NCBI GenBank assembly: GCA_944325335.1
Contig: CALUZR010000032.1
Coordinates: forward strand, 1 to 37,871
Direction of reading: 5' to 3'
From: an uncultured Parabacteroides sp.
GTDB lineage: Bacteria; Bacteroidota; Bacteroidia; Bacteroidales; Tannerellaceae
Length of the DNA: 37,871 bases
The position numbers were made by a program, and so were the translations under genes. The notes under the pieces are model-generated. The model saw only the letters and a list, made by a program, of their open reading frames with translations, did no database searches and was not told the origin of the DNA. This document shows positions 15,869 to 26,693 of this stretch, piece by piece (within the stretch, counting starts at the first letter, position 1; each line of letters starts with the position of its first letter).

Positions 15869-16861
15869 TTATTCTTTATCTAATTTATACTTCGAGATAT
15901 CCATACCGAATGAAAGGTGCAAACTTTCCAGCAGTTCGTCCAACTCCGTAAGAGATTTCTTACCAAAGTTGCGGAATTTCAACAAGTCGTTCTTATTGAA
16001 CTTCACCAATTCACCCAAAGTCTCCACATCAGCCGCCTTCAAGCAGTTCAATGCACGGACAGAGAGGTCCATATCAGAGAGCTTGCTCTTCAGCAATTGA
16101 CGCATGTGAAGCACTTCTTCATCGAATTCTTCGTTTCCATCATTGTCGACTGTCTCGATGGCGATCTTCTCGTCCGAGAACAACATGAAATGATGAATCA
16201 GAATCTTCGCTGCCTCCTTCAAAGCTTCTTTCGGATGAATAGAACCGTCTGTGGCTATTTCAAGAACCAACTTTTCGTAGTCCGTCTTCTGCTCAACACG
16301 GAAGTTTTCGATCGAATACTTGACGTTGCGAATCGGGGTATAGATTGAATCGATGGCAATGACATGCACATCGTCATCTGGTTTCCGGTTTTCATCTGCC
16401 GGAACATAACCGCGCCCCTTGTTGATCGTCAATTCGATTTGAAAACTAGCATTCGGATCCAAATGACAAATAGTCAAATCCGGATTCAAGACATCGAATC
16501 CTGTCAACTGTTTACCTATATCACCGGCGTTGAACACTTCCGAACCCGAAACAGTAATACTTACTTTTTCATTCTCAATGTCGTCCACAATATGTTTGAA
16601 GCGTACTTGCTTCAAATTCAAGATAATGTTCGTTACATCTTCAATCACGCCTGGGATGGTATCAAATTCATGATCAACCCCATCGATTTTGATAGACGTA
16701 ATAGCAAATCCCTCCAAAGAAGACAAGAGAATTCGGCGTAAGGCATTACCAATCGTAATGCCATAACCAGGCTCCAACGGACGGAATTCGAACTTGCCGA
16801 AAAAATCATCCGCTTCCAACATTAATACTTTATCGGGTTTTTGAAATGCTAATATCGCCAT
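15869..16861 (-). CDS. rpoA: RNA polymerase alpha subunit
   Basis: 330 aa with both halves present. The N-terminal assembly domain includes [20 protein letters not shown] and [21 protein letters not shown]. An acidic linker follows, then the C-terminal domain of helix-hairpin-helix type ([39 protein letters not shown]). It nucleates polymerase assembly and contacts upstream DNA and activators. It lies between rpsD and rplQ, the usual alpha-operon place. Confidence 0.98.
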   Translation of the reverse strand: MAILAFQKPDKVLMLEADDFFGKFEFRPLEPGYGITIGNALRRILLSSLEGFAITSIKIDGVDHEFDTIPGVIEDVTNIILNLKQVRFKHIVDDIENEKVSITVSGSEVFNAGDIGKQLTGFDVLNPDLTICHLDPNASFQIELTINKGRGYVPADENRKPDDDVHVIAIDSIYTPIRNVKYSIENFRVEQKTDYEKLVLEIATDGSIHPKEALKEAAKILIHHFMLFSDEKIAIETVDNDGNEEFDEEVLHMRQLLKSKLSDMDLSVRALNCLKAADVETLGELVKFNKNDLLKFRNFGKKSLTELDELLESLHLSFGMDISKYKLDKE

Positions 16862-16872
16862 GGAATCAATTA

Positions 16873-17478
16873 TTATTTAGAATACAACTCTACGATCAAC
16901 TGTTCTTTGATATTTTCAGGGATATCCGCTCTTTCAGGCAAATGTAACAATTTACCACTCATCGAGTTCTGATCCCATTCAATCCAAGGATACTTACTAT
17001 GATTAAAACCAGCCAAAGCATCTGCGATCACTTCCAACGACTTAGATTTTTCACGAACGCCAATGATTTGACCCGGCTTAACTGCATAAGAAGGAATATT
17101 TACCACTTGACCATCTACCGTGATATGACGGTGAGAGACCAACTGACGTGCAGCCGCACGCGTAGGAGCTATACCCAAACGATATACGACATTATCCAAA
17201 CGACCTTCCAAAAGCTGCAACAGGACTTCACCCGTAATACCTTTTGAACGAGAAGCCTTCTCAAACAAATTTCTAAATTGTCTTTCTAAAACGCCATAAG
17301 TATATTTAGCTTTCTGTTTCTCACGAAGCTGAATGCCATACTCAGATGTTTTTCTTTTACGCGTGTTACCGTGCTGTCCAGGAGGGTAATTCTTCTTAGA
17401 AAGAACTTTATCCGCACCGAAGATAGCCTCACCAAACTTACGGGCAATTCTTGTTTTTGGTCCAGTATATCTTGCCAT
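16873..17478 (-). CDS. rpsD: 30S ribosomal protein S4
   Basis: 201 aa. N-terminus [20 protein letters not shown] and the S4 RNA-binding motif [31 protein letters not shown] are clear. It binds 16S rRNA early in 30S assembly. In many bacteria S4 also represses its own operon. The 128-bp structured gap before it is a candidate site. No N-terminal zinc-binding cysteine set is present. Confidence 0.98.
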   Translation of the reverse strand: MARYTGPKTRIARKFGEAIFGADKVLSKKNYPPGQHGNTRKRKTSEYGIQLREKQKAKYTYGVLERQFRNLFEKASRSKGITGEVLLQLLEGRLDNVVYRLGIAPTRAAARQLVSHRHITVDGQVVNIPSYAVKPGQIIGVREKSKSLEVIADALAGFNHSKYPWIEWDQNSMSGKLLHLPERADIPENIKEQLIVELYSK

Positions 17479-17606
17479 TTTCTTATTGTTTTTAAATGTG
17501 TTCTAATAGAATCGGAATCATGCAGCCGCGATTACAGAGAGGATAAGGTCAATATGCAATCAAAATCACAATTCCGGATTCCATATTCAAGAAACTAAAT
17601 AATTAA
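17479..17606 (-). promoter_or_regulatory. Long rpsK-rpsD spacer with distant inverted repeat
   Basis: 128 bp, while most gaps in this operon are 0-30 bp. GAATCGGAAT (17509-17518) can pair with ATTCCGGATTC (17571-17581) with one bulged base, closing a loop of about 52 nt just upstream of rpsD. It holds no small gene that I can support. An S4-binding autoregulatory structure is an inference. Confidence 0.4.
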
Positions 17607-17996
17607 TTATACTCTTCTCTTCTTAGGAGGACGACAACCATTGTGTGGCAATGGAGTAACATCAATAATTTCTGTCACCTCAATACCTGCACCATGAATA
17701 GTTCTAATAGCGGATTCACGACCATTACCTGGTCCCTTCACATACACTTTCACCTTACGCAAGCCCAAATCATAAGCTACCTTAGCGCAATCCTGAGCTG
17801 CCATTTGAGCAGCATACGGGGTATTCTTCTTAGAACTTCTAAAACCCATCTTACCAGCCGAAGACCAGCTGATAACTTGTCCTTCGCTATTAGCTAAGGA
17901 AACAATGATATTATTAAAAGAAGAATGAATATGAGCTTGACCAAATGCATCAACCTTTACATTTCTTTTCTTTGCTGCGACTGTTTTCTTTGCCAT
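17607..17996 (-). CDS. rpsK: 30S ribosomal protein S11
   Basis: 129 aa, standard length. Key stretches are [41 protein letters not shown] and the C-terminal [16 protein letters not shown]. Part of the 30S platform near the E site. It is 13 bp after rpsM; a 128-bp spacer follows before rpsD. Confidence 0.98.
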   Translation of the reverse strand: MAKKTVAAKKRNVKVDAFGQAHIHSSFNNIIVSLANSEGQVISWSSAGKMGFRSSKKNTPYAAQMAAQDCAKVAYDLGLRKVKVYVKGPGNGRESAIRTIHGAGIEVTEIIDVTPLPHNGCRPPKKRRV

Positions 17997-18009
17997 ATCT
18001 CAACTCTTA

Positions 18010-18390
18010 TTATTTAGTAGCTTTTTTCTTATTTGCAACAGTTTTCTTCTTTCCCTTACGCGTACGAGAATTGTTCTTCGTCTTTTGTCCGCGCAAAGGT
18101 AAACCCAAACGATGACGAACACCTCTGTAGCAACCAATATCCATCAAGCGCTTAATATTCAATTGAACTTCAGAGCGCAAATCTCCTTCAACCTTATATT
18201 CAGCACCAATTATCTCACGAACTTTAGCCGCTTGATCATCTGTCCAATCTTGAACTTTAATATCGCGGTCAATTCCTGCTTTCGCCAAAATAGAGTTAGC
18301 TGCACTACGACCAATACCATAAATATAGGTCAACGCAATTTCTCCTCTTTTGTTTTGTGGTAAGTCAACACCAACTATTCTTATAGCCAT
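18010..18390 (-). CDS. rpsM: 30S ribosomal protein S13
   Basis: 126 aa. [39 protein letters not shown] and [20 protein letters not shown] are diagnostic; the basic tail [13 protein letters not shown] is slightly longer than in E. coli. It contacts P-site tRNA and forms an intersubunit bridge. It follows rpmJ by 33 bp. Confidence 0.98.
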   Translation of the reverse strand: MAIRIVGVDLPQNKRGEIALTYIYGIGRSAANSILAKAGIDRDIKVQDWTDDQAAKVREIIGAEYKVEGDLRSEVQLNIKRLMDIGCYRGVRHRLGLPLRGQKTKNNSRTRKGKKKTVANKKKATK

Positions 18391-18423
18391 ATCTACTTAA
18401 ATTATTTTGCAAAAGTAATAAAA

Positions 18424-18540
18424 TTATCCCTGACGTACCTTATACTTCGGGTTTTTCTTGTTAATTACATACAAACGTCCCTTTCTTCTTACAATTTTAC
18501 AATCGGGAGTACGCTTTTTCAATGATGCTCTTACTTTCAT
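18424..18540 (-). CDS. rpmJ: 50S ribosomal protein L36
   Basis: A 38-aa gene: [20 protein letters not shown] and the following [18 protein letters not shown]. It has only one cysteine (DCKIVRR), so it is the zinc-free type lacking the Cys3-His set. It lies between infA and rpsM, its normal place. Confidence 0.96.
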   Translation of the reverse strand: MKVRASLKKRTPDCKIVRRKGRLYVINKKNPKYKVRQG

Positions 18541-18551
18541 ATTTCGTTATT

Positions 18552-18770
18552 TTATTTATATCTAAAAGCAATTCTTCCTTTCGAAAGATCATATGGAGAC
18601 ATTTCCACACGCACCTTATCTCCTGGTAAAATCTTAATGTAATGCATACGCATCTTTCCAGAGATATGAGCTGTTATCTCATGTCCATTTTCCAGTTCCA
18701 CACGAAACATTGCATTTGACAACGCTTCGACTATTACACCATCCTGTTCAATTGCAGACTGCTTTGCCAT
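18552..18770 (-). CDS. infA: Translation initiation factor IF-1
   Basis: 72 aa, exact family length. The OB-fold sequence includes [39 protein letters not shown] and [16 protein letters not shown]. It occupies the ribosomal A site during initiation. Eight bases separate it from map upstream and 11 from rpmJ downstream. Confidence 0.98.
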   Translation of the reverse strand: MAKQSAIEQDGVIVEALSNAMFRVELENGHEITAHISGKMRMHYIKILPGDKVRVEMSPYDLSKGRIAFRYK

Positions 18771-18778
18771 ACTAAAAA

Positions 18779-19564
18779 TTAAATTGCGTTACTGTCTAAA
18801 ACCTCTTTGATATAATCAAATGAAGATAGAATTTGAGGTCCATCTGGGCGTATTGCAATACAATGCTCAAAATGAGCTGAACATTTACGATCCTTTGTAC
18901 GGACAGTCCAGCCATCCTTCTCAAACACTACATTCTTACTACCCATATTTATCATTGGCTCAATGCATATACACATGCCGCTTTTCAATAAAGGACCACA
19001 ACCTCGTCTTCCGTAATTAGGGACTTCGGGTTCCTCGTGCATCTTTCGTCCAATCCCATGCCCAACTAACTCTCTTACGACAGAATAGTTATGAGACTCA
19101 CAATAAGATTGCACCGCATTACTTACATCACCTAACCGCCTTCCATCCAACGCGGCTTTAATACCTAAATATAAAGCATCTTTTGTCACCTTTAAAAGTT
19201 GCTTAACAGAATCAGCTACTTCTCCGACACAAAAGGTATATGCAGAATCACCAACAAAACCATTCAATACTGTACCACAATCGATGGATACAATATCACC
19301 TTCTTTCAAAATAGCTTTTGATGAAGGTATTCCATGAACCACTTGCTCATTAACCGATGTACAAATAGAATTAGGAAAACCGCCATAGCCTAAAAAAGCA
19401 GGAACAGCACCGTTATCCCGGATAAATTCCTCCGCCACTTTATCCAATTGCAACGTTGAAATACCCGGCTTCACATGCTTAGCAAGTTCTCCCAACGTTT
19501 TTCCCACCAGTTGATTTGCTTCTCGCATCAACTCTATTTCTTCATCTGTTTTAAAATAAATCAT
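18779..19564 (-). CDS. map: Methionine aminopeptidase type I
   Basis: 261 aa from ATG at 19564, five bases after the secY stop; an in-frame TTG at 19573 would overlap secY and is less likely. The dinuclear-metal ligands appear in [20 protein letters not shown] (two Asp), [20 protein letters not shown] (His), [10 protein letters not shown] (Glu) and the final [11 protein letters not shown] (Glu). It removes N-terminal Met from nascent proteins. Coupling to secY is usual in this operon. Confidence 0.97.
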   Translation of the reverse strand: MIYFKTDEEIELMREANQLVGKTLGELAKHVKPGISTLQLDKVAEEFIRDNGAVPAFLGYGGFPNSICTSVNEQVVHGIPSSKAILKEGDIVSIDCGTVLNGFVGDSAYTFCVGEVADSVKQLLKVTKDALYLGIKAALDGRRLGDVSNAVQSYCESHNYSVVRELVGHGIGRKMHEEPEVPNYGRRGCGPLLKSGMCICIEPMINMGSKNVVFEKDGWTVRTKDRKCSAHFEHCIAIRPDGPQILSSFDYIKEVLDSNAI

Positions 19565-19569
19565 AGAGA

Positions 19570-20910
19570 TCAATAAGCTCCAACAGTTCCTGAACGACCT
19601 TTAATTCTACCGGATTTCAATAATCCATCATAATGACGCATCAACAAATGGCTCTCCACCTGTTGCAAAGTATCGAGCACAACACCAACCAAAATCAGCA
19701 AAGATGTTCCGCCAAAAAATTGAGAGAAAGCCATACTTACACCCGCTAACTGAGCAAATGCTGGCAAGATAGCTACAATAGCCAAAAAGATAGCACCTGG
19801 CAAAGTTATACGATCCATAATTGCATCCAAATAATCTTTTGTTTGCTTTCCTGGCTTAACTCCCGGAATAAATCCATTATTTCTTTTCAGATCATCCGAC
19901 ATCTGAGTTGGATTGATTGTAATAGCTGTATAAAAATAAGTAAACAGAATTATTAAAACAGCAAATACAAAGTTATACCAAAATCCTGTATTATCCATAA
20001 AGGCAGCCCAAAAGCCAGATTGCTCACCTGTACTAGAAAAACCGACAATAGATATAGGAATAAACATAATTGCCTGCGCAAAAATAATAGGCATCACATT
20101 CGCTGCATTCACCTTTAAAGGGATATACTGACGGGCACCACCATACTGTTTATTACCTACAATTTTCTTAGCATATTGAACAGGTACCTTACGAACTCCC
20201 TGAACCAACATGATTGCACCAGCAATTACTAATAACAAAAATAGCATTTCAAACAAGAACATAACCAATCCACCTGTTTTTTCACTTGTCCGAGAAATGA
20301 ATTCTTGGAAAAGAGAATGAGGCAAACGAGCTATAATACCCACCAAGATAATAAATGAAATACCATTACCAACACCCTTGTCTGTAATTCGTTCCCCTAA
20401 CCACAGGATAAACATACTACCGGCAGCTAAAATGATTGTGGATGAAATAGTAAACCAAATACCTCCTGGCAAAGAAGCACCTACAGCTTTTAACTGCACG
20501 CTCAAATTCACCAGATAGGTAGGACCCTGGAATAACAATATTGCAACCGTCAAATAACGAGTCCATTGATTAATTTTCCTATGTCCACTTTCTCCTTCTC
20601 GTTGCAACTTCTGAAAAGAAGGTACAGCAATTGCGAGCAATTGCATAACAATAGAAGCAGAAATATAGGGCATTATACCTAATGCAAAAATAGACGCATT
20701 AGAAAATGCACCTCCAGAGAACATATCCAACAATGCCATTAAACCACCACTCGTCTGCTCCTGCAAAGCAGTCAAAGCTTTTGGATCAATACCTGGAAGA
20801 ACAACAAATGTACCAAAACGATATATTACTACCAACAAAAGAGTAGTGAGGATCCGATTCCTCAGATCCTCAATCTTCCAGATATTTTTTATAGTTTCAA
20901 CAGCTCTCAT
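19570..20910 (-). CDS. secY: Protein translocase subunit SecY
   Basis: 446 aa, about ten membrane-spanning segments. Typical stretches are YRFGTFVVLPGID near the N-terminus, ALGIMPYISASIVMQLL, RITDKGVGNGISFIILVGI, and the cytosolic loop FIPGVKPGKQTKDYLDAIMD. It forms the Sec channel with SecE and SecG. The gene starts 3 bp after rplO ends and is nearly joined to map. Confidence 0.98.
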   Translation of the reverse strand: MRAVETIKNIWKIEDLRNRILTTLLLVVIYRFGTFVVLPGIDPKALTALQEQTSGGLMALLDMFSGGAFSNASIFALGIMPYISASIVMQLLAIAVPSFQKLQREGESGHRKINQWTRYLTVAILLFQGPTYLVNLSVQLKAVGASLPGGIWFTISSTIILAAGSMFILWLGERITDKGVGNGISFIILVGIIARLPHSLFQEFISRTSEKTGGLVMFLFEMLFLLLVIAGAIMLVQGVRKVPVQYAKKIVGNKQYGGARQYIPLKVNAANVMPIIFAQAIMFIPISIVGFSSTGEQSGFWAAFMDNTGFWYNFVFAVLIILFTYFYTAITINPTQMSDDLKRNNGFIPGVKPGKQTKDYLDAIMDRITLPGAIFLAIVAILPAFAQLAGVSMAFSQFFGGTSLLILVGVVLDTLQQVESHLLMRHYDGLLKSGRIKGRSGTVGAY

Positions 20911-20913
20911 AGA

Positions 20914-21360
20914 CTAGAGTTTAACAACAACACCACCTGCATTTTGAATAGCAGTTTCTGCAGACTTAGAAAATGCATGAGCTGCGACTTCCAATTTCAG
21001 TGTCAAATTTCCATTTCCCAAAATTTTTACATTCTGAGAAGTTGACACAAAACCTGCATTTACCAACTCTTCAATGCCAATCTTTGACAAATTTTGAGCT
21101 TCTGCCAATTGTTGTAAAGTGGAAATATTAATAGCTTTATATTCGACACGATTAATATTCTTAAACCCAAATTTCGGCAAACGACGCTGAATAGGCATCT
21201 GACCTCCTTCAAAACCAATCTTATTCTTATATCCAGATCTAGATTTAGCTCCCTTATGACCACGAGTTGAAGTACCTCCTAATCCTGATCCGGGACCACG
21301 ACCTATTCTTTTTCTTGTTTTGACAGAGCCTGCCGCAGGTTTCAAACTTGACAAATTCAT
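20914..21360 (-). CDS. rplO: 50S ribosomal protein L15
   Basis: 148 aa. MNLSSLKPAAGSVKTRKRIG, GPGSGLGGTSTRGHKGAKSR and the glycine-rich basic N-terminal extension that threads into 23S rRNA are clear, as is EGGQMPIQRRLPKFGF. Late-assembling large-subunit protein. It follows rpmD by 24 bp. Confidence 0.98.
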   Translation of the reverse strand: MNLSSLKPAAGSVKTRKRIGRGPGSGLGGTSTRGHKGAKSRSGYKNKIGFEGGQMPIQRRLPKFGFKNINRVEYKAINISTLQQLAEAQNLSKIGIEELVNAGFVSTSQNVKILGNGNLTLKLEVAAHAFSKSAETAIQNAGGVVVKL

Positions 21361-21384
21361 ATCTATACGATTTTATATCAATTA

Positions 21385-21561
21385 TTACTTTTCAACTACT
21401 ACCAAATGCTTCACTTTCTCAACCATTCCTAAAATAGAAGGAGTGGCTTCATGTTCCACGATATGGTTTAGCTTTCTCAAACCCAGCGCATCCAAAGTTC
21501 TCTTTTGGTCCTTAGGGCATTTAATTCTACTTTTTACTTGTTTAATTCTAATTACTGACAT
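21385..21561 (-). CDS. rpmD: 50S ribosomal protein L30
   Basis: A 58-aa gene. It reads MSVIRIKQVKSRIKCPKDQK, then RTLDALGLRKLNHIVEHEAT, then PSILGMVEKVKHLVVVEK. This matches L30, including the LGLRKLN motif. It lies 14 bp after rpsE and before rplO, the standard order. Confidence 0.96.
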   Translation of the reverse strand: MSVIRIKQVKSRIKCPKDQKRTLDALGLRKLNHIVEHEATPSILGMVEKVKHLVVVEK

Positions 21562-21575
21562 AAAAAACCTCCCTA

Positions 21576-22094
21576 TTAACCTCTAAACACTTTTTCAACA
21601 GAAACGCCACGATTCTGAGCAACTGTAAGCGGACTTCTTAATTCTCCTAAAGCCGCAATAGTCGCTTTCACCAGATTGTGAGGATTTGAAGAACCTTTTG
21701 ATTTTGCAAGCACATCAGTAATACCCACGCTTTCCAAAACAGCGCGCATAGCACCTCCCGCCTTTACACCAGTTCCGTGAGAAGCCGGTCTAATCAAAAC
21801 TTTAGCACCACCAAATTTTGCTAATTGCTCATGAGGTATAGTACCTTTATGAACAGGTATACGAATTAGATTTTTCTTTGCAGATTCAACAGCTTTCGCA
21901 ATAGCTGTTGTTACTTCACCTGCTTTACCTAATCCCCAACCAACAATGCCATCCTCATTACCAACTACAACAATCGCAGCGAAACTAAAAGTACGCCCAC
22001 CTTTTGTTACTTTGGTTACACGATTTATAGCAACTAACCTATCTTTCAGTTCTAAATCACTAGTTGATTTAACTCTATTATAAACTCCTATCAT
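21576..22094 (-). CDS. rpsE: 30S ribosomal protein S5
   Basis: 172 aa. The double-stranded-RNA-binding N-domain ([39 protein letters not shown]) and C-domain ([40 protein letters not shown]) are complete. It sits at the mRNA entry channel. Five bases after rplR. Confidence 0.98.
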   Translation of the reverse strand: MIGVYNRVKSTSDLELKDRLVAINRVTKVTKGGRTFSFAAIVVVGNEDGIVGWGLGKAGEVTTAIAKAVESAKKNLIRIPVHKGTIPHEQLAKFGGAKVLIRPASHGTGVKAGGAMRAVLESVGITDVLAKSKGSSNPHNLVKATIAALGELRSPLTVAQNRGVSVEKVFRG

Positions 22095-22099
22095 TTCCT

Positions 22100-22444
22100 T
22101 TAAAATTTAAGTCCGCCATTACGTGCAGCATCAGCTAATTCCTTAACTCTTCCATGATACAAGTAGCCATTACGATCAAAAACAACTGACTGTACACCGG
22201 CCTCTTGAGCTTTTTGAGCAATCAACGCACCAACTTTCATCGCGATTTCCTTTTTCGGAGCTTTTTCCTCCATCTTCAAGGAAGAAGCAGATGCCAAAGT
22301 CTTACCTGTCGTATCGTCTATTACCTGTGCATAGATTTGCTTATTGCTTCTAAACACAGTCAAGCGAGGACGTTCTGCAGTTCCTGAAATTTTAGCTCTT
22401 ACGCTCGCTTTTATTTTTAATCTTCTTTCTTCTTTCGTTGTCAT
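22100..22444 (-). CDS. rplR: 50S ribosomal protein L18
   Basis: 114 aa. Family features are [38 protein letters not shown] and the C-terminal [20 protein letters not shown]. It binds 5S rRNA with L5. It follows rplF by 23 bp. Confidence 0.98.
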   Translation of the reverse strand: MTTKEERRLKIKASVRAKISGTAERPRLTVFRSNKQIYAQVIDDTTGKTLASASSLKMEEKAPKKEIAMKVGALIAQKAQEAGVQSVVFDRNGYLYHGRVKELADAARNGGLKF

Positions 22445-22467
22445 GATAAATTCAGTTTACATATAAA

Positions 22468-23022
22468 TTACTTACCTGCAGATTTACCTGATTTTCTACG
22501 AATTTCTTCGCCAACAAAACGAATACCTTTACCTTTATAAGGTTCCGGCATACGGAATGAACGAATTTTAGCACAAATTTGCCCCAACAACTGTTTATCA
22601 GCAGATTCCAATATAATCAGAGGATTCTTATTACGTTCAGTTTTCGTCTCTACCTTCACTTCATGAGGCAACTGCAAATAAATATTATGGGTATATCCTA
22701 AAGATAAATCCAATACTTGCCCTGCATTTGACACACGATAACCAACGCCTACTAACTCTAATTCTTTCTTATAACCTTCAGATACTCCCACAACCATATT
22801 GTGGATCAACGCGCGGTACAATCCGTGCAACGCACGATGAGTTTTATCATCTGTCGGACGCACTAAATGAATTGTACCATTCTCAACAACAACCTTAATA
22901 TCTGAATTAACCAACTGGGAAAGCTCCCCCTTCGGACCTTTCACAGTTACAAGATTGTTATCATCAACACTAACAGAAACACTAGCTGGTAACAAAATTG
23001 GCAATTTTCCTATTCTAGACAT
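22468..23022 (-). CDS. rplF: 50S ribosomal protein L6
   Basis: 184 aa with two repeated L6 domains. Typical features are MSRIGKLPILLPASVSVSVD, VTVKGPKGELSQ and the C-terminal MPEPYKGKGIRFVGEEIRRK, which lies near the sarcin-ricin loop. It follows rpsH by 15 bp. Confidence 0.98.
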   Translation of the reverse strand: MSRIGKLPILLPASVSVSVDDNNLVTVKGPKGELSQLVNSDIKVVVENGTIHLVRPTDDKTHRALHGLYRALIHNMVVGVSEGYKKELELVGVGYRVSNAGQVLDLSLGYTHNIYLQLPHEVKVETKTERNKNPLIILESADKQLLGQICAKIRSFRMPEPYKGKGIRFVGEEIRRKSGKSAGK

Positions 23023-23037
23023 TCTTTCTTCCTCCCA

Positions 23038-23433
23038 TTAATAAACATAACACAAAACTTCACCACCGATTCTTTGCTCCCGAGCTTCCTTATCGGTCAT
23101 TACGCCTTTAGAAGTAGAAAGAACTGCAATTCCTAATCCATTCAATACACGAGGCATATCTTTATATCCTGCATATTTACGCAAACCAGGAGTAGATACT
23201 CTTTCAAGTTTCTTAATCGCATTTACTTTATTCACCAAATCATACTTCAAGGCAATTTTAATTGTACCTTGAGGTCCATCTTCAACGAATTTAAAATTCA
23301 GAATGTAACCTTTCTCAAAAAGAATCTTTGTAATTTCTTTTTTCAAATTAGACGCAGGCACTTCTACAACTCTGTGCTTCGCCTTGATTGCATTTCGCAA
23401 TCTCGTCAAATAATCTGCTATAGGATCTGTCAT
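23038..23433 (-). CDS. rpsH: 30S ribosomal protein S8
   Basis: 131 aa. MTDPIADYLTRLRNAIKAKH and the C-terminal RVSTPGLRKYAG ... GLGIAVLSTSKGVMTDKEAR motifs are diagnostic. It binds the central domain of 16S rRNA. In E. coli S8 represses the spc operon at the rplX-rplE region; here rplX and rplE overlap by one base, leaving no spacer for that site. Confidence 0.98.
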   Translation of the reverse strand: MTDPIADYLTRLRNAIKAKHRVVEVPASNLKKEITKILFEKGYILNFKFVEDGPQGTIKIALKYDLVNKVNAIKKLERVSTPGLRKYAGYKDMPRVLNGLGIAVLSTSKGVMTDKEAREQRIGGEVLCYVY

Positions 23434-23484
23434 ATTAATTATATATTAAATTGATCCGGACGCCCGGACAATATTTAAACATTC

Positions 23485-23754
23485 TTACCAACTAGCTTTC
23501 TTTACTCCAGGGATTAAACCTTGAGATGCCATTTCTCGTAATTGAATACGAGAAATTCCAAACTGACGAACATACCCTTTAGGACGTCCAGTAATCTTGC
23601 AACGATTATGCAATCGTACAGGAGAAGCATTCTTAGGCAATAATTGCAATGCTTCATAATTACCTTCTGCTTTTAACTGAGCTCTTTTTGCAGCATATTT
23701 TGCTACCAACTTAGCACGCTTTACTTCGCGAGCTTTCATTGATTCTTTGGCCAT
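23485..23754 (-). CDS. rpsN: 30S ribosomal protein S14, zinc-free type
   Basis: 89 aa. [20 protein letters not shown] at the start and [20 protein letters not shown] in the C-terminal part are typical. Only one cysteine is present, so this is the zinc-independent form, shorter than the 101-aa E. coli protein. It lies between rplE and rpsH as usual. Confidence 0.97.
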   Translation of the reverse strand: MAKESMKAREVKRAKLVAKYAAKRAQLKAEGNYEALQLLPKNASPVRLHNRCKITGRPKGYVRQFGISRIQLREMASQGLIPGVKKASW

Positions 23755-23756
23755 AA

Positions 23757-24317
23757 TTACTTACTATTTTTATTGTTTTTAAAAGGTAAACCGAACTCTT
23801 TCAATAAAGCATAACCTTCTTCATCTGTTCTAGCCGAAGTTACAAAGGTAATATTCATTCCCAAAATCTTAGTAATATTATCAATATTAATTTCAGGGAA
23901 GATTATTTGCTCTTGAACACCCAATGTATAATTACCACGACCATCTAACTTGCTTTCGATACCCTTAAAGTCACGAATACGAGGCAAAGCAATACGAACC
24001 AATCGTTCTAAAAACTCGTACATCTGTTCACGACGTAATGTCACCATTACACCGATAGGCATCTTCTTACGAAGCTTAAAATTAGAAATATCTTTCTTTG
24101 AAACAGTCGCAACAGCTTTCTGACCTGTTATCGCAGTTAATTCATTGATAGCTACATCAATAATTTTCTTATCCGCAGTAGCCATCCCTAAACCTTGATT
24201 GATGACAATCTTCTTCAAAACAGGAACTTGCATAACAGACTTATATCCAAATTCCTTCATCAAAGCAGGAACAATTCTGTCCTGATATTCTTTCTTAAGA
24301 CTGGCAGTATTGCTCAT
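23757..24317 (-). CDS. rplE: 50S ribosomal protein L5
   Basis: 186 aa. Includes [36 protein letters not shown] and [20 protein letters not shown]. It carries 5S rRNA into the large subunit and contacts P-site tRNA. Its ATG shares an A with the rplX stop (TAATG). Confidence 0.98.
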   Translation of the reverse strand: MSNTASLKKEYQDRIVPALMKEFGYKSVMQVPVLKKIVINQGLGMATADKKIIDVAINELTAITGQKAVATVSKKDISNFKLRKKMPIGVMVTLRREQMYEFLERLVRIALPRIRDFKGIESKLDGRGNYTLGVQEQIIFPEINIDNITKILGMNITFVTSARTDEEGYALLKEFGLPFKNNKNSK

Positions 24318-24637
24318 TATTTAATTTCCTCCCCTGATTTTTTTGAATAACGTACTAAAACACCATCACTATTCAATCTACGACCTATACGAGTAGGCTT
24401 CCCTGTTTTCGCATCTAACAAATTCAAGTTAGAAATATGAATAGGAGCCTCTTTCTTCTCGATTCCTCCTTGAGGATTTTTTGCATTAGGCTTTGTATGC
24501 TTCGATACAACGTTAATACCTTCAACTACAGCACGATTCTCCTTCACTAAAACCTGAAGAACACGTCCTGTCTTACCCTTATCATTACCGGTATTAACAA
24601 AAACCATATCGCCCTTTTTAATATGTAACTTACTCAT
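24317..24637 (-). CDS. rplX: 50S ribosomal protein L24
   Basis: 106 aa. The KOW motif [20 protein letters not shown] and the following [12 protein letters not shown]...[15 protein letters not shown] identify L24, an initiator of large-subunit assembly. It overlaps rplE by one base. Confidence 0.98.
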   Translation of the reverse strand: MSKLHIKKGDMVFVNTGNDKGKTGRVLQVLVKENRAVVEGINVVSKHTKPNAKNPQGGIEKKEAPIHISNLNLLDAKTGKPTRIGRRLNSDGVLVRYSKKSGEEIK

Positions 24638-24657
24638 TACTCGAAAATTTTCAACGA

Positions 24658-25023
24658 TTAAAGTACCTCCGGTGCAAGTGATACAATCTTCATATTGGTT
24701 GCACGTAATTCTCTCGCGACAGGTCCAAAAATACGACTACCACGAATGTCACCAGCACCATTTAACAATACACAAGCATTGTCATCAAAACGAATATAAG
24801 AGCCATCTGCACGACGAATTTCTTTTTTGGTTCGCACAATAACGGCCTTCGATACAGCACCTTTCTTAATATCACTCGATGGGATAACACTTTTAATTGC
24901 GACTACTATCACATCGCCCACAGTGGCATAACGCTTTCCTGTACCACCAAGAACACGAATACACAAAGCCTCCTTTGCACCACTGTTATCTGCTACTACT
25001 AATCTTGATTCCTGTTGTATCAT
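24658..25023 (-). CDS. rplN: 50S ribosomal protein L14
   Basis: 121 aa, standard. [40 protein letters not shown] and the C-terminal [20 protein letters not shown] are clear. It contacts the small subunit. One base separates it from the rpsQ stop. Confidence 0.98.
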   Translation of the reverse strand: MIQQESRLVVADNSGAKEALCIRVLGGTGKRYATVGDVIVVAIKSVIPSSDIKKGAVSKAVIVRTKKEIRRADGSYIRFDDNACVLLNGAGDIRGSRIFGPVARELRATNMKIVSLAPEVL

Positions 25024-25024
25024 G

Positions 25025-25282
25025 TTATTTAGCCCTTTCGATTATTTGAACTAATCTCCATCTTTTCGTTTTGCTCAAAGGACGAGTTTCCATAATTCTT
25101 ACGGTATCGCCTATATTACATTCATTCTTTTCATCGTGAGCATGATATTTCTTCGTCTTATTAACGAACTTACCATAAATGGGGTGTTTCTCCTTCCATT
25201 TAACTGCAACCGTAATGCTTTTATCCATTTTGTTGCTAGTAACCACGCCCGTTCTTTCTTTTCTTAAATTTCTAGTTTCCAT
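25025..25282 (-). CDS. rpsQ: 30S ribosomal protein S17
   Basis: 85 aa from ATG at 25282 ([16 protein letters not shown]); an upstream in-frame TTG at 25291 abuts the rpmC stop and is unlikely. The OB-fold core includes [20 protein letters not shown] and [20 protein letters not shown]. Primary 16S rRNA binder. Confidence 0.97.
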   Translation of the reverse strand: METRNLRKERTGVVTSNKMDKSITVAVKWKEKHPIYGKFVNKTKKYHAHDEKNECNIGDTVRIMETRPLSKTKRWRLVQIIERAK

Positions 25283-25291
25283 CAGGCTCAA

Positions 25292-25489
25292 TTATTTGTT
25301 GTTAAGTTCTCTTTGGCGCAACTCTGTTTTCATGCGCGCAATCATCCTGCGTTGTTGTCTGATCTGAGCAGGATTCTCACTTGGAGTAATGCTGTGGTTA
25401 ATCCGCTTCTGATCATAAGCAGTAACTTCTGCATTGATTCGTTCTTGCAACTCCGCAGTGCTCAATTCTCTAATTTCTGCATTCTTCAT
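25292..25489 (-). CDS. rpmC: 50S ribosomal protein L29
   Basis: 65 aa, all helical: MKNAEIRELSTAELQERINA and PAQIRQQRRMIARMKTEL. It lies near the peptide exit and helps dock nascent-chain factors. It follows rplP by 6 bp. Confidence 0.97.
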   Translation of the reverse strand: MKNAEIRELSTAELQERINAEVTAYDQKRINHSITPSENPAQIRQQRRMIARMKTELRQRELNNK

Positions 25490-25495
25490 AACTAA

Positions 25496-25930
25496 TTACG
25501 CATTTTGATTTTGCATATCATAATCACGTCTCACAACAAATTTCGTAGTTACAGGAAGCTTCTGAGCGCCTAAGCGTAAAGCTTCTTTTGCAACTTCAAA
25601 AGGAACACCTTCTACTTCGAATATCATACGACCTGGAGTAACTGGTGCGACAAACCCTTCCGGATTACCTTTACCTTTACCCATACGCACATCGGCCGGT
25701 TTCTTTGTGATTGGCTTATCGGGAAAGATACGAACCCATACTTGACCTTGACGTTGCATATAACGAGTTACAGCAATACGGGCAGCTTCGATCTGACGTC
25801 CGGTAATCCATCTTGTCTCTAACGATTTTATACCAAAAGATCCGAAGGTCAACTGATTACCACGCTGAGCATTTCCTTTTGCGCGACCTTTTTGAGCTCT
25901 TCTGAACTTGGTTTTCTTTGGTTGTAACAT
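25496..25930 (-). CDS. rplP: 50S ribosomal protein L16
   Basis: 144 aa. [40 protein letters not shown] and [20 protein letters not shown] are diagnostic, as is the KLPVTTKFV end. It helps place A-site tRNA. Confidence 0.98.
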   Translation of the reverse strand: MLQPKKTKFRRAQKGRAKGNAQRGNQLTFGSFGIKSLETRWITGRQIEAARIAVTRYMQRQGQVWVRIFPDKPITKKPADVRMGKGKGNPEGFVAPVTPGRMIFEVEGVPFEVAKEALRLGAQKLPVTTKFVVRRDYDMQNQNA

Positions 25931-25951
25931 CTTTCTTTAATTCTCTAACGT

Positions 25952-26686
25952 TTAACGATTAGCTTTTTTTCTCTTGAAGTTTTTGTCTCGACCACCACCG
26001 GCGTTTTCATTACGACGACCAGTTTCCTTAGTGGAAGTAAAAGAAGGAGCTAAGTCTCTCTTACCATAAACTTCGCCACGGCAAATCCATACTTTCACAC
26101 CAATCAAACCCACCTTTGTCAATGCTTCAGCCAAAGCATAGTCTATATCAGCTCTAAATGTGTGTAATGGAGTTCTGCCTTCTTTATACATTTCAGAACG
26201 AGCCATTTCAGCTCCGTTCAAACGACCTGAAACCTGAATCTTGATGCCTTCAGCGCCCATACGCATAGTAGACGCAATAGCCATCTTGATAGCACGACGA
26301 TAAGCGATTTTACCTTCCAATTGACGAGCGATGTTGTTAGCCACGATAACCGCATCCAATTCAGGTCTCTTAACTTCGAAGATATTAATTTGAACATCCT
26401 TGTCAGTGATCTTTTTCAACTCTTCTTTCAATTTATCAACTTCCTGACCACCTTTACCAATAATAATACCAGGACGAGATGTACAAACTGTGATTGTTAT
26501 TAACTTCAAAGTTCTCTCAATAACAATACGAGATACACTAGCCTTTGCAAGACGGGCATTCAAATATTTACGGATCTTGCTATCTTCTAATAAAGTATCT
26601 CCGTAATTCTTGCCGCCATACCAATTGGAATCCCAACCACGGATAATTCCTAAACGATTACTAACCGGATTAACTTTTTGTCCCAT
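25952..26686 (-). CDS. rpsC: 30S ribosomal protein S3
   Basis: 244 aa. [20 protein letters not shown], the KH motif ([20 protein letters not shown]) and the C-terminal domain ([20 protein letters not shown]) are present. The basic Gly/Asn-rich tail [19 protein letters not shown] extends it slightly. It lines the mRNA entry tunnel. Confidence 0.98.
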   Translation of the reverse strand: MGQKVNPVSNRLGIIRGWDSNWYGGKNYGDTLLEDSKIRKYLNARLAKASVSRIVIERTLKLITITVCTSRPGIIIGKGGQEVDKLKEELKKITDKDVQINIFEVKRPELDAVIVANNIARQLEGKIAYRRAIKMAIASTMRMGAEGIKIQVSGRLNGAEMARSEMYKEGRTPLHTFRADIDYALAEALTKVGLIGVKVWICRGEVYGKRDLAPSFTSTKETGRRNENAGGGRDKNFKRKKANR

Positions 26687-26693
26687 CTACAAA

